Of a DNA stretch of 64,000 nt, positions 34,744-44,615 are shown piece after piece (the stretch's first letter is position 1; the number at the start of each line of letters is the position of its first letter). The position numbers and the translations under genes are program-made. The stretch covers positions 16,918 through 80,917 of the forward strand of contig JADJCX010000017.1 in assembly GCA_016703005.1 (NCBI GenBank). The letters are read 5' to 3'. Under the pieces are notes generated by a model. The model was not told the origin of the DNA. It worked only from the letters and a program-made list of their open reading frames with translations, and did not search any database. This DNA is from Flavobacteriales bacterium (GTDB taxonomy: Bacteria > Bacteroidota > Bacteroidia > Flavobacteriales_F > PHOS-HE28).

Positions 34744-35448
34744 TCAATGGCAGGCAGTGACTTGCCCCGGCTCTGTTACGGCTGGTGGGCTTACCATGGG
34801 GATGCCCAGTTCAAGGGCACGCAGGATCATCAGCACGGCCAAAGCGGAGACAAGCACGGGTGATGCTTTCCGCAACAGCGCGCGCGCAGAGGTGCCGATC
34901 ATACTACCCGACATCCGCAGGCCGATCAACGCCGGCAGCGTGCCGAGGCCGAACAGCATCATGAACAAAGCGCCGTGCTGCATAGTGCCCATCGCTGCAG
35001 CGCCGATGGCGGCCGCATAAACCAGTCCACATGGCAGCAAGCCATTGAGGGCGCCGGTGAAGAACACTGCTTCCGGTGCCGTGCGCTTCAGGTTGCGGGC
35101 AAGCGCTCCACGGAGCCTTCCGATCCACAACGAAAGGCGACCTGTTGGGCTCCAGCGTTCAAGCAGGCCGGGTACGATCACCGATAGCAGCAGTACTGCA
35201 CCGGCAATGATGGATACACTTTGTTGAAGTCCCGCGAGACGCAGACCCGTACCGAACGCACCGAACAGCGCACCGAGAAGGGCGTAGGTGGAAACACGTC
35301 CGCTGTTGAGGATCAACGTGCTCATCAAGCGTGCGCGCCAACCGTTGCCAGGGCTTGGCACTGCAAGCGCGATCGGTCCGCACATGCCGATGCAATGCGC
35401 ACTGCCCGCCGCTCCGAGCACGAAGGCCGTGGCGAGCATGGGGTTCAT
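34744..35448 (-). CDS. SafE/TauE-like membrane protein of the cbb3 operon (copper/thiol maturation)
   Basis: This 234-aa protein has six or more membrane helices and two short cysteine motifs inside helices: AHCIGMCGPIA (residues ~18-25) and GLLPCGLVYA (~130). These are the marks of the DsbD/CcdA-like family known as sulfite exporter SafE, which in cbb3 clusters is linked to copper delivery. The start at 35448 overlaps the FixH stop by 4 bases (ATGA). Confidence 0.82.
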   Translation of the reverse strand: MNPMLATAFVLGAAGSAHCIGMCGPIALAVPSPGNGWRARLMSTLILNSGRVSTYALLGALFGAFGTGLRLAGLQQSVSIIAGAVLLLSVIVPGLLERWSPTGRLSLWIGRLRGALARNLKRTAPEAVFFTGALNGLLPCGLVYAAAIGAAAMGTMQHGALFMMLFGLGTLPALIGLRMSGSMIGTSARALLRKASPVLVSALAVLMILRALELGIPMVSPPAVTEPGQVTACH

Positions 35449-35882
35449 GGCACCACCAGCTTTTCTTCGGTGTAGTAGGCGATCCCATTGGCGGACCACT
35501 CCAACAGCGCGTTGTAGCGCCCCGCGACCAGCCCGGGTGTAACGGCATCGAAGATCCCGGTCGTGTCGGCTGCGACGATCACCTGCCGGTCGGCCAATGG
35601 ATCGTTCGGTCGGAGCAGCGTGAGGACACCGGTGATGGAACCGCTATGCGCCTCGGGTGGGAATGTGATCCGGACACCTTGTGCACTTGGTACCATGGAC
35701 ACGTTCGCGGAGAGCGCGTTGGCGCGTTCGGTATTGTCGATGCGCTGCTGGTATTTCAGCTCTTGCTCGTAGTACTGTTCGGTCACGAGCGGCTCCGGGT
35801 TCTGTATGGACTTCACCACCAGCCAGGTCATCAATCCTCCGAAGGTGATCAGCGTAAGTACAAGTCCTTTTCCCCAGTTCAT
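35445..35882 (-). CDS. ccoH: FixH family protein (cbb3 assembly)
   Basis: This 145-aa protein has one N-terminal membrane helix (GLVLTLITFGGLMTWLVV), the EQYYEQELKYQQRIDN motif typical of FixH, and a periplasmic beta-sandwich domain. FixH/CcoH joins the oxidase during assembly. It overlaps ccoG by 4 bases. Confidence 0.9.
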   Translation of the reverse strand: MNWGKGLVLTLITFGGLMTWLVVKSIQNPEPLVTEQYYEQELKYQQRIDNTERANALSANVSMVPSAQGVRITFPPEAHSGSITGVLTLLRPNDPLADRQVIVAADTTGIFDAVTPGLVAGRYNALLEWSANGIAYYTEEKLVVP

Positions 35883-37336
35883 GGTCGGTTCGGGTTGATG
35901 GGTCCTACGAATGATGTGCTCACCTTCTCCAGCAGCTTTTCACCGGTGTACACACCGATCACCAGCTTGGTCTTCATGCCTTGCAATTGATCCTTCGGCA
36001 GGATGATGAACATCTCCGATTGACCCAGTTCGCCGGCCTTCAGGTCCATGGCTTTGCCGATCAGCTTGATCTCGCCGTCCACGTTCATCAACTCCAAATG
36101 CACGGGCAGATCGTGGTGCGTTTTGTTCACCGACTTGATCGCGTACAGGTTGCTGATGCGGCCGTCGGGTTGCGTTTGAAAGAGCATGCCGGGTGTGCGC
36201 AGCACGGTGGTCTCGGTATCGGTGCGCAGGATGATCAGTGTTGCGAGCACCCCGACCAACGCAGCGAGCACCACCGTGTAGGCCTTCATGCGCGTGTTGA
36301 AGTGGAAGGTCTTCTTCTCGGCCACTTCATCCTCGCTGGCATAGCGGATCAGTCCGGTCGGCAGATCCACGCTGCGCATGATGTGATCGCACGCATCGAT
36401 GCACGCGGTGCAGTTCACGCATTCGAGTTGCGTTCCATTGCGGATGTCGATACCCGTGGGGCACACATGCACGCAGGCTTTGCAGTCAATGCAATCGCCC
36501 TTGCCTGCGGTGCTCCGTTCTTCACCCTTCCGGAACAACCCCCGCGCTTCACCGCGCACATGATCGTAAGCTATGACGATGCTCTTGCGGTCCAACAGCA
36601 CGCCTTGCAAGCGGCCGTAGGGGCACACCGTGGTGCAGGCCTGTTCCCGGAAGAAGGCGAAGTTGCCGTAGAACACCCCACTGAAAATGGTCATGGCGAT
36701 CAAGCCTCCCGTATGCTTCGCCGATGGGTCGCGCATGATGTGCAGCAGTTCGTCGCTGCCGATGATGTACGCGAGGAAGGTGTTGCCGATGAGGAAGCTG
36801 ATGCCGAAGAAGGCCGCATGCTTCAGCGTTTTCTTCCACAGCTTGTCGGTGGTCATCGGCCCGTTGTTCAGGGCCTGTTGCTGTTTCCAATCGCCTTCAA
36901 TGGCATACTCGATGCGGCGGAACACATGCTCCATGAACACGGTCTGCGGACAGGCCCAACCACAGAACAACCGCCCGAACGCGACGGTGAACAATGCAAC
37001 GAAAATGATGAAGGTGATGAAGCCGATCACGAAGATCAGGAAGTCCTGCGTCCAGAAGACCTGGCCGAAGAAGACGAAGCTGCGCTCGAGGATATTGATC
37101 ATCAGCACCGGCTCCCCGTTGATACGCAGGAACGGCACCACGAACAGCAGCACCAACAGCGAATAGCCGAACCACTGCCGCCAACGCGTGAACTTCCCGT
37201 TGGGCTTCTTCGGGTACACCCACACCCGCTTACCGCGCTTGTCGACCGTGCTGATCGAGTCCCGGTAGCTCTCGTCCTTCGTTGATCCTTTCTTGGCGAA
37301 AGCGTCGCGCTGGATATGGGCGGGTTGTGCGATCAT
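35879..37336 (-). CDS. ccoG: Cytochrome c oxidase accessory protein CcoG (FixG)
   Basis: This 485-aa iron-sulfur membrane protein has about five N-terminal membrane helices, including FGRLFCGWACPQTVFMEH, then two ferredoxin-type clusters (CIDCKACVHVCPTGIDIR and CVNCTACIDACDHIM), and a C-terminal Ig-like periplasmic domain. CcoG reduces Cu(II) to Cu(I) for the cbb3 CuB site. The start at 37336 lies 1 base after the ccoP stop. Confidence 0.95.
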   Translation of the reverse strand: MIAQPAHIQRDAFAKKGSTKDESYRDSISTVDKRGKRVWVYPKKPNGKFTRWRQWFGYSLLVLLFVVPFLRINGEPVLMINILERSFVFFGQVFWTQDFLIFVIGFITFIIFVALFTVAFGRLFCGWACPQTVFMEHVFRRIEYAIEGDWKQQQALNNGPMTTDKLWKKTLKHAAFFGISFLIGNTFLAYIIGSDELLHIMRDPSAKHTGGLIAMTIFSGVFYGNFAFFREQACTTVCPYGRLQGVLLDRKSIVIAYDHVRGEARGLFRKGEERSTAGKGDCIDCKACVHVCPTGIDIRNGTQLECVNCTACIDACDHIMRSVDLPTGLIRYASEDEVAEKKTFHFNTRMKAYTVVLAALVGVLATLIILRTDTETTVLRTPGMLFQTQPDGRISNLYAIKSVNKTHHDLPVHLELMNVDGEIKLIGKAMDLKAGELGQSEMFIILPKDQLQGMKTKLVIGVYTGEKLLEKVSTSFVGPINPNRP

Positions 37337-37337
37337 T

Positions 37338-38714
37338 TCACTTTGCCGCCATCCGCGTCGTATCCACGGATGCAGCGAGACTATCCACGGTGTTGGCTGT
37401 GCTGTCCGAAGGCAGGGGTTCTGTCCAGAGATCGCCCTGGGGCGGCTTCTGCGTGGCGGGACCGGTGCCTTGCAGGCTGAGGATGTAGCTTGAAAACGAA
37501 GCCATTTCGGCCGGCTTCAGTTGCGACTTCCAACTGATCATGCCCTTCTCCTGCACACCGTACTTGATCGTGTAGAAGATGTTCTTCACGCCGCCGCCAT
37601 GGATCCAGTAAGCGTCGGTGAGGTTGGGGCCAACGGAAGTCTCGGAACCCGCGCCATCGGCACCGTGGCAGGGCGTGCAGTATTGCGTGAAGATGTTGCG
37701 GCCAGCGGCCAATGTGCCGGGATCGGTGGACGCCGTTACCGTGTTTTCGTCCACACTGGCACCCAGTTTCGCAGTGTATGCCGCGATGTCCAGCTTGGCT
37801 TGTTCCATGCTGTTGGCGTATTCGGTCTTCTGATCCGGCAGGAAGCCCATCACGGTGCCAGCCAAGTAGAACACGCTCCAAATGATCGAGCCGTAGAACA
37901 GCCACACCCACCATGGCGGCAGCACGTTGTCCAACTCGCGGATGCCGTCGTACTCGTGGTGCATCAGGATGTCCTCTTCCTTCTCCACCTCCACTTGGCG
38001 TGTGAGCCGTTTCGTCAACCGCTCCACCCATGTCGGCCCGTCGTTCAGTGGAAGTTCAACGGATGTTTTTTCAACGCCGGTGGTGGCCGCGATCAGTCCA
38101 CGCAGCAGAACGATCTGCACCACGACGATCACGAAAAGCAGTGCATTGGTGGCAGCCAGCAACCAGAACAGGTGGTAGTTGCTGATCGTGCCCCCCTCGC
38201 CTTTGTAGGCCTGCGCACTGGCTTGCAGTGAGAACAGGAACAGGAACGGAAGCAGGACCGCGGCTCGACTGTTCCGCTGCGCGAAACGTTTTGCCCATGC
38301 GCCCGCGCCGCCCATGGTGCGCATGATGCCGGTGAGCGCAAGAATGAAGATCACCTGTACCACGGCCAACGCGATCATGGCGTAGTTCAAGCTGTTGTCC
38401 ACTTGGAAGGCCGGGTTGTTCGTGGAGGCTACCGGTGCCTCCTGTGCCAGCAGTGGCATGGCCGCTCCGGCGGTGAGCACAAGCGCGAGTACCCGTGAGG
38501 CGAGTGATGGGCCGGTGGACTTGGTGACCGTTGTGGGTTCCGGGCGATCTTCCGCGAGTGGCAAAGCGGACATGCGTGCGATGTGAGCGCTGCTCACCTT
38601 GCGGATCCAGATCAGCATGGCCAGAAAGAAGCCGAAGAAGAGCAGGAACGAGATCACGGGATAGATGCCGATACCCGAGATCGTATCCAAATGGTGTTTG
38701 ATGAACTTCAGCAT
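37338..38714 (-). CDS. ccoP: CcoQ-CcoP fusion, monoheme subunit III of cbb3 oxidase
   Basis: The first ~45 residues resemble a CcoQ subunit: one helix (YPVISFLLFFGFFLAMLIWI) followed by a charged tail. Residues ~70-230 hold three more hydrophobic stretches, including a signal-like segment ending LLAQEAPVAS. The CcoP core follows (NVLPPWWVWLFYGSIIWSVFYL), with one cytochrome c motif CTPCH near residue 345. Proteobacterial CcoP has two hemes; one heme is normal for Bacteroidota. It transfers electrons to CcoO. Confidence 0.88.
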   Translation of the reverse strand: MLKFIKHHLDTISGIGIYPVISFLLFFGFFLAMLIWIRKVSSAHIARMSALPLAEDRPEPTTVTKSTGPSLASRVLALVLTAGAAMPLLAQEAPVASTNNPAFQVDNSLNYAMIALAVVQVIFILALTGIMRTMGGAGAWAKRFAQRNSRAAVLLPFLFLFSLQASAQAYKGEGGTISNYHLFWLLAATNALLFVIVVVQIVLLRGLIAATTGVEKTSVELPLNDGPTWVERLTKRLTRQVEVEKEEDILMHHEYDGIRELDNVLPPWWVWLFYGSIIWSVFYLAGTVMGFLPDQKTEYANSMEQAKLDIAAYTAKLGASVDENTVTASTDPGTLAAGRNIFTQYCTPCHGADGAGSETSVGPNLTDAYWIHGGGVKNIFYTIKYGVQEKGMISWKSQLKPAEMASFSSYILSLQGTGPATQKPPQGDLWTEPLPSDSTANTVDSLAASVDTTRMAAK

Positions 38715-38720
38715 CGTGGA

Positions 38721-40853
38721 TCAGGGTTGTGTGTTGGCAACGACCGGGGCTTTTGCCTTGATGTCCGTACCCACGCGTTGCAGGTAGGCGATCACCGCGA
38801 TGATCTCCCGGTCGCTCATGGCGTCGATGCCCACCTTCTTCAGGTCGGCAACGATCACCGCGCTTTGCGCGCTCAGGTCGGCGTTGGCCATTGCAGGGAA
38901 ATCCTTCGCGTAGGGTACGCCCAGCGTGCGCATCGCTTCGATCTTCTTCACCGTTGTGGTGGTGTCGAGGGCGTCCTCGAACAGGTGCCCGTATGCGGGC
39001 ATCAGCGAACCGGGGCTCATGCTCGTGGGGTCCCACATATGGTAGTAGTGCCAGCTATTGGGGTACTTGCCACCAACACGCAACAGGTCGGGACCGGTGC
39101 GTTTGCTGCCCCATTGGAACGGGTGGTCGTACACGAACTCACCTGCTTTGGCATACTCGCCGTAGCGCTCGGTCTCGCTGCGGAAGGGGCGTACCATCTG
39201 GCTGTGGCAGGTGTAGCAACCCTCGCGCACATAGATGTCGCGCCCGTGCAGCTCCAACGGTGTGTAGGGCAGCACGCTCGCGATCGTGGGCACGTTGCTC
39301 TTCACCAGGAACGTGGGCACGATCTCCAGGATACCGCCGATGCCCACCACCACCAAGCTCAGGATCAGCATCTGTATCGGGCGACGCTCGATCCAACGGT
39401 GCCAGTGGCCGCCGTCGTTCGCAACGGCCAGCTTCTCCATGGCCGGTGCTTCGGCCTCCTCGTTCGCGATCAGGCTTCCGGCGCGCACCGTCTTCCACAC
39501 GTTGTAGATCATGATGAAGACGCCAACGATGTAGATGCTACCACCCAGTGCGCGCAGCCAATAGGCGTACTTGATCTCGAGCAACGTGTCGAGGAAGTTC
39601 TTGTACACCAGGAACCCGTCCGGCGTGAACTGCTTCCACATCATGCTCTGGAAGAACCCGGCGAAGTAGAGCGGCACCGCATAGAAGATGATGCCCAGCG
39701 TGCCCAGCCAGAAGTGCACGTTCGCGAGCTTCTTCGAGAAGAGCTGCGTGCCGTACAAGCGTGGCACCAACCAGTAGATCATGCCGAAGGCCATGAAGCC
39801 GTTCCAGCCGATGCCGCCGATGTGCACATGCGCCACGATCCAATCCGTGTAAGTGCGCGATCGCGTTGATGGACTTCAAACTGAGCAACGGGCCCTCGAG
39901 CGTGGCCATGCCATAACACGTTACGGCCACCACGAAGAATTTCAGCACGGCATCCTCACGAACGCGGTCCCACGCACCACGCAGGGTGAGCAACCCGTTG
40001 AGCATGCCACCCCAACTCGGCGCAATGAGCATGATGCTGAACACCGTACCGAGACTCTGCGCCCAATCGGGCAATGCGCTGTAGAGCAAGTGGTGCGGGC
40101 CCGCCCAGATGTACAGGAAGATGAGCGCCCAGAAGTGGATGATGCTGAGTTTGTAGCTGTACACCGGCCGGTTCGCGGCCTTCGGCAGGAAGTAGTACAT
40201 CAACCCCAGGTAGGGCGTGGTGAGGAAGAAGGCCACCGCGTTGTGGCCGTACCACCACTGCACCAACGCATCCTGAACACCCGCATACCAGCTATAGCTT
40301 TTCGTCAACGAGATCGGCAGCTCGATGCTGTTCACGATGTGCAGCATGGCCACCGTTACCCACGTAGCGATGTAGAACCAGATAGCGACATACAAGTGGC
40401 GCTCCCGACGTTTCAAGATGGTGCCGAACATGTTGATGCCGAACACCACCCACACCAGCGTAATGGCGATATCGATCGGCCATTCGAGCTCCGCGTACTC
40501 CTTGCCGGTGGTCATGCCCAGCGGCAGGGTGATTGCGGCCGCTACGATGATCAATTGCCAACCCCAGAAGTGGATGTTGCCCAGCAGGTCGCTGTACATG
40601 CGCGTCTTCAACAGGCGCTGCAGGCTGTAGTAGACCCCGGCGAAAATGCCGTTGCCCACGAAGGCGAAGATCACCGCGTTGGTGTGCAGCGGACGCAACC
40701 GCCCGAAGGAGAACCAGGCGGCCATGTTGAAGTCGGGATCACCAACTGCAGCGCGGCGATAAGGCCCACCAGCATGCCCACAACACCCCATAGGATGGTG
40801 ACGAACAGGAAGTTCTTGACGATGCGGTTGTCGTACTGGAAACGCTCGATCAT
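38721..40853 (-). CDS. ccoNO: Fused cbb3 oxidase subunits I and II (CcoN-CcoO), two frameshifts
   Basis: The start at 40853 (MIERFQYDNRIVKNF) overlaps ccoS by 4 bases. The CcoN part (to ~residue 470) carries the heme and CuB ligands (PLHTNAVIF, WWYGHNAVAFF, GPHHLLYSALPDW, the HYTDW/AHVHIGGIGWN region); the CcoO part has one heme c motif CYTCHSQM and ends in KVGIDAM... repeats. The frame breaks at GGG 40735-40737 (one base missing) and at AA 39851-39852 (one base extra). With both corrected it reads VIPDFNMAA and HYTDWIVAHVHIG and is exactly 710 aa. It is the high-affinity terminal oxidase. Confidence 0.92.
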
Positions 40854-41038
40854 CGGGTCATTGGATTGTTGACCTCTCCGCCGGGGAGAGGCAGGGGTGT
40901 TGCTTCGTCGTGCAGGATGCGCACGGCCGGTGAGCGGTCGTCGTCGAACTGCCCCCGTTTCACGGCCCACACGAATGCCGCGAGGAACAACCCTGCGACC
41001 AGTGTGCTGGCGGTGATCAAGAGGAAGATGACGCTCAT
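40850..41038 (-). CDS. ccoS: cbb3 oxidase assembly protein CcoS
   Basis: This 62-aa protein (start MSVIFLLITASTLVAGLF) has one helix followed by the CcoS signature FVWAVKRGQFDD. CcoS is needed to insert heme and copper in cbb3. It is the first gene of the cbb3 operon; the copper ATPase CcoI usually found beside it is absent from this window. Confidence 0.92.
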   Translation of the reverse strand: MSVIFLLITASTLVAGLFLAAFVWAVKRGQFDDDRSPAVRILHDEATPLPLPGGEVNNPMTR

Positions 41039-41112
41039 CAGTTCCGTGGCTTCACGGGCCGAAAATCCAGCGGCGTGGAAAGTCGCGGACTGAGGGTGGT
41101 CAGCGGGAAGGA

Positions 41113-41124
41113 TGACTTCTGTCA
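41113..41124. promoter_or_regulatory. FNR-type operator TGAC-TTCT-GTCA (regulon site 4)
   Basis: The site is centred 80 bases before the ccoS start, the head of the cbb3 operon. A weak GACTTTCC box lies 38 bases downstream on the minus strand, so the spacing is looser than at other sites. Confidence 0.65.
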
Positions 41125-41160
41125 GGTTCCGGTGGATGCGTGGGGATCGCACCCAACGAC

Positions 41161-41184
41161 AAAGGCGCCCTTGCGGACGCCCTT
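41161..41184 (-). terminator. Possible terminator of the fasciclin gene
   Basis: The minus strand reads AAGGGCG-N10-CGCCTTT, a short stem with one bulged G, 54-77 bases after the stop at 41238. Confidence 0.35.
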
Positions 41185-41237
41185 GCCGACTTTCACCAAG
41201 CTCCGGTCATGCGCGGAGCTATTGGTGGAACGGATAC

Positions 41238-41807
41238 TCACTGGACCGGTGAGGGAGGCAACAGCACTTTGTCGATCACGCAAACCAAGCCATTGCTGCT
41301 GGGGACCGTGGCTACGATGTTCGCATCGTTGATCATCACCTTGCCATCCTTCACGCTGAATTTCACGTTGCTGCCGTTCACCATGCCAAGCGATTGCCCG
41401 TCGCGCAAGGCCTCGGGCTTGAAGACCCCTACGGCGACATGATACTGCAGGATGTCCTGCAGATCACTCTTCTTCTCGGGCTTCAACAGGCCATCAACGG
41501 TACCTGCGGGCAACGCATCGAAGGCGGCGTTGGTCGGCGCGAAAACCGTGAACGGGCCAGCGTTGCTGAGCACATCCACCAGTTCGGCGGCCTTCACAGC
41601 GGCAACGAGCGTGGTATGATCCGGCGAGCCGACCGCTACACCCACAACGTTCTTCTGCGATAGGTCGTCCTTCACGGTGCTTTGCCCACCACCGGTCGGG
41701 GCGGCAGCAACAGTAGTGGACCCGCTAGGAGTTGGTGTGCCGCACGAAGCGAAGAGCAATGCGGCCAGCGCGGTGAATGCGGAAAAGGAGAGCTTGATGT
41801 AGCGCAT
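41238..41807 (-). CDS. Fasciclin-domain lipoprotein
   Basis: The start at 41807 (MRYIKLSFSAFTALAAL) gives a lipobox LLFASC (Cys23), followed by a Gly/Ser/Thr linker and one FAS1 domain with both conserved boxes (GPFTVFAPTNAAFDALPAG; ILQYHVAVG). It is surface-attached and probably adhesive or matrix-binding. It lies in the same direction after nosY, but a one-mismatch palindrome at 41860-41871 suggests its own promoter. Confidence 0.9.
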   Translation of the reverse strand: MRYIKLSFSAFTALAALLFASCGTPTPSGSTTVAAAPTGGGQSTVKDDLSQKNVVGVAVGSPDHTTLVAAVKAAELVDVLSNAGPFTVFAPTNAAFDALPAGTVDGLLKPEKKSDLQDILQYHVAVGVFKPEALRDGQSLGMVNGSNVKFSVKDGKVMINDANIVATVPSSNGLVCVIDKVLLPPSPVQ

Positions 41808-41859
41808 GTTGTGGTTGTTCTGACGGCCGCAAGCTGCCAGTGTCACACGCGAGCCTACC

Positions 41860-41871
41860 TGACGACCATCA
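41860..41871. promoter_or_regulatory. Variant operator TGAC-GACC-ATCA before the fasciclin gene
   Basis: There is one mismatch to TGAC-N4-GTCA. Its centre is about 59 bases upstream of the ATG at 41807, inside the window where perfect sites are found. Confidence 0.35.
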
Positions 41872-41896
41872 GCAGCAGGACTGATCCTTGACAGGC

Positions 41897-42664
41897 TCAA
41901 AGATCCTTGCTGGCGAACGCGCTTACTGCCCGCCATGATGGTAATGCCACCCACAAGATCAATGCGCACAACGCGACGAGCATGCCGCCGACGCTTCCGA
42001 AAAACTGCTGGTACACGGCTCCTGTGTATCCAAGTAGGGCGGCGAGGTCGATCTTCAACATCACCAGGATGCGCGCCAGATCGATCGGGTTGAAGGCGGC
42101 GAGAGGAACAATGACCGGTTCAATGGGCCGATCGCTGAAGGCGAACATGATCCACAGCAAGAGGGCGTCGTACACGAGAACCATCAGCACCCATGTTACC
42201 AAGCCGATGCCAACACCCCGCGCCCGGTCCCGGTTCTTCACAGCGATCCAGCCACCGATCGCGGTGAACACCGCTGTCAGTGCCGCCCCGGTCAGGAGCA
42301 AGGTCCAGCCAGCGGCGCTTGGTGCGAAGACCAGAACAGGCATGCCTATCCCGACCAGGAAGGCGATCAGCATCGCGATGGTGATGGCCAGCAATTGCGC
42401 GAGCACGATGTTCCGGCGGCCCAGCGGCTGCACAGCCAGCAGCACGGTGAACTCGTATTGGTTGTAGAAGTAGATGATGGTGAAGACGAGGGCCAACAAC
42501 GGCACCAAAGCGAGCACGACCTGTGTCAAACTGATGAGCGCCTTCGTAGGGTCACCTTCAAGCATGAACAGGCCGATGGAGACCAACAACAGTAGCGTCG
42601 CGTAGCCGATAGCGAAGCGGTTCCGCGCCAGGTCGATCAAGGTGTACTTACACACTTTCAACAT
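41897..42664 (-). CDS. nosY: NosY-type ABC transporter permease
   Basis: This 255-aa permease has six membrane helices and a start (MLKVCKYTLIDLARNRF) typical of NosY. Motifs PLGRRNIVLAQLLAI and FNPIDLARILVMLKID are visible. NosY works with NosF and NosD to mature the CuZ centre of nitrous oxide reductase. It overlaps nosF by 17 bases and is the last gene of the nos operon. Confidence 0.9.
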   Translation of the reverse strand: MLKVCKYTLIDLARNRFAIGYATLLLLVSIGLFMLEGDPTKALISLTQVVLALVPLLALVFTIIYFYNQYEFTVLLAVQPLGRRNIVLAQLLAITIAMLIAFLVGIGMPVLVFAPSAAGWTLLLTGAALTAVFTAIGGWIAVKNRDRARGVGIGLVTWVLMVLVYDALLLWIMFAFSDRPIEPVIVPLAAFNPIDLARILVMLKIDLAALLGYTGAVYQQFFGSVGGMLVALCALILWVALPSWRAVSAFASKDL

Positions 42665-43385
42665 GTGCGGGGGGTAGTTGGGCGAGATACTTCGGCAGGG
42701 CTTTGGACAAGCTGGTCTCGCGAGTGATATCGAGGATGGTCTCGGGCGCGAGCAGCACACGCAGGCGGCCGTCCTGCAGGTAGGCCAACCGGTCGCCGAG
42801 CTGTTGCACCTCTTCCATGATGTGCGATGTGATCAACACCGTCGTCCCATTTCTTCGTGCCTCCGTTACCGCGTCGAGCAGCGTACGAGCGCTCAGCGGG
42901 TCAAGCCCAGCCGTCGGTTCATCCAGCACAAGCACCGTTGGCCGATAGCGGAAGGCCAGCACCGCGCTCACCTTCTGCCGCATGCCTCCACTGAGCGCTC
43001 CGATGCGCTTGTCCAGCAGGGCATCCACTCCCAGCGCCTCGATCAAACGATCATCCGTGCTGCCCGAGGGTGCATCGCGGATGTCGTTCATCATGCGAAG
43101 GAGTTGATCGACAGTGAGCTCGCGGGGGAATTCCGCCAGTTGGGGCATATAGCCGATGGCTTTCCTGTACTGTGGATCAGCCCCCACCTCCATCCCGTTC
43201 ACGTGTATCGCTCCTTCCGCGGCGCGCACCAAGCCGAGCAGGCATTTGATCAACGTGGTTTTGCCCGAACCATTGGGACCGATCACCATCACCACTTCAC
43301 CCGGCGCGAAAAACGCATTGACGCCGCGCAGTGCCCATTGCTTGCCGTAGCGTTTGCCCACACCTTCGAACGTCACCCTATCCAT
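42648..43385 (-). CDS. nosF: NosF-type ABC transporter ATPase
   Basis: This 245-aa ATPase has Walker A GPNGSGKTTL, the Q-loop MPQLAEFP, signature LSGGMRQKV, Walker B VLVLDEPTAGLDP, and the switch His in ITSHIMEEV. The position between nosD and nosY fixes it as NosF. It overlaps nosD by 8 bases. Confidence 0.93.
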   Translation of the reverse strand: MDRVTFEGVGKRYGKQWALRGVNAFFAPGEVVMVIGPNGSGKTTLIKCLLGLVRAAEGAIHVNGMEVGADPQYRKAIGYMPQLAEFPRELTVDQLLRMMNDIRDAPSGSTDDRLIEALGVDALLDKRIGALSGGMRQKVSAVLAFRYRPTVLVLDEPTAGLDPLSARTLLDAVTEARRNGTTVLITSHIMEEVQQLGDRLAYLQDGRLRVLLAPETILDITRETSLSKALPKYLAQLPPAHVESV

Positions 43386-44613
43386 GGGGAGGGCGCATCA
43401 AGGGTGAAAGATCCTCCAACGACTTCGGCGTAAGCGAGGGCAACAGACGTTCGCTCTCATCGAGCAGTTGCACCATGAGGCTTCGGGACAACACCATCGC
43501 GTATGGCATGCGCTCCGTTACCAAGGCGAACAGCCCGAAGGGCCGGTAGGGCACATCGCCATGGCCATCACGATCAAGGTCATAGCCTCGATACCGGTCC
43601 CAATAGTTGCGCTTCAGAAGGCTCAGCACCAGATCGCCGTTGGTGGTTACATCGGATGTTTTGCCGCTGACCGTATCGCTCTCGCACACGGCGTCGGTAC
43701 TGTTGGCAAAGAGCCGAACCGCCCAACCGTTGTTGCTGAACCTGTTCGCATGGACCGCCGCCCGGTTGCAGCCGTCCATCAGTATGCCTACCGTGTTGTC
43801 GGCAAAGATGTTGCGCTCGATCCGTGAGTCGTTGATCTCCTTCAGCAGCAGGCCATACGCACTGGCCCCGCAGTTCCGCAGGAAGCGATTGTCGGTCATC
43901 ACCACGTCATGCGTGAACATCACGGCCACGCCTGCGCCGTTATCATGGAAGAGATTATGCGTGTAGCTATCGCGGTGGCTGAACATGAAGTGCAGACCGT
44001 ACCGCATGTTGAATGCCGTGGTATCGCGCGTGATGTGCGAGTCGGTGACGAACTCCAGATAGATACCGTCGCGATGGTGCTCCACCCGATTGCCGGTGAT
44101 GGTCACGTTCGCGCACTTCCACAGGTGTATACCGTTCGCTCTGCTGTTCTCATCCGTGGCGGGATCGCCGATCACTTGGTTCCCCTCCACACGGGCACGG
44201 TCCACGCTGCTCAGATAGATGCCGAAGAAACTGTCCTCAACGCGGTTGTTCCGGATCGTAACATCGGTAACGCTGATGCACTTGATCGCGGCGTTGTCGT
44301 TCAGGTTGCTGATGGCGGTGCCGCGGACCACGAACCCAGTGATGGTGACATGCGGGGCTTTCACCACCACTACTTCGCCCGCGCCCTCTCCATCAATGAT
44401 GGGCCACCCTTCGCCCAGGAGCACCACGGAACGCTCCAGGGTGATGGTGCCTTCGCGATAATGCCCGGACTTCACCACTACCGTATCGCAGTCGGCGGTC
44501 AATGCAAGGGCCTCCTTGATGGTGCGCGTTGCTTGGGGGCCGACAATACACTTACGCGCGTGCGCTGCGATCTGCGTCGCAAGCAGGATCACGATCAATG
44601 CGCGGGTCCTCAT
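43378..44613 (-). CDS. nosD: NosD-type periplasmic beta-helix protein
   Basis: This 411-aa protein has a signal peptide (to ~residue 19) and a right-handed parallel beta-helix of CASH repeats (VTIRNNRVEDSFFGIYLS, VTITGNRVEHHRDGIYLE). It ends in the NosD region WDRYRGYDLDRDGHGDVPYRPFGLF. NosD binds a copper-sulfur carrier in CuZ assembly. The gene begins 3 bases after the nosL-fusion stop. Confidence 0.94.
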   Translation of the reverse strand: MRTRALIVILLATQIAAHARKCIVGPQATRTIKEALALTADCDTVVVKSGHYREGTITLERSVVLLGEGWPIIDGEGAGEVVVVKAPHVTITGFVVRGTAISNLNDNAAIKCISVTDVTIRNNRVEDSFFGIYLSSVDRARVEGNQVIGDPATDENSRANGIHLWKCANVTITGNRVEHHRDGIYLEFVTDSHITRDTTAFNMRYGLHFMFSHRDSYTHNLFHDNGAGVAVMFTHDVVMTDNRFLRNCGASAYGLLLKEINDSRIERNIFADNTVGILMDGCNRAAVHANRFSNNGWAVRLFANSTDAVCESDTVSGKTSDVTTNGDLVLSLLKRNYWDRYRGYDLDRDGHGDVPYRPFGLFALVTERMPYAMVLSRSLMVQLLDESERLLPSLTPKSLEDLSPLMRPPHG

Positions 44614-44615
44614 CG

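Noticed and set aside
35981..37285. + strand ORF (434 aa) opposite ccoG
   Set aside because: Shadow frame of a certain gene, rich in His/Gln/Glu as expected from the reverse of ccoG codons.
39851..40737. Programmed frameshifting in ccoNO
   Set aside because: One site lacks a base and the other has one too many, neither has a slippery heptamer with a downstream structure, and the same type of error occurs in six other genes.
41027..41040. TGAC-GCTC-ATCA at the ccoS start codon as an operator
   Set aside because: It overlaps the ATG and has a mismatch; the perfect site at 41113 is better placed.
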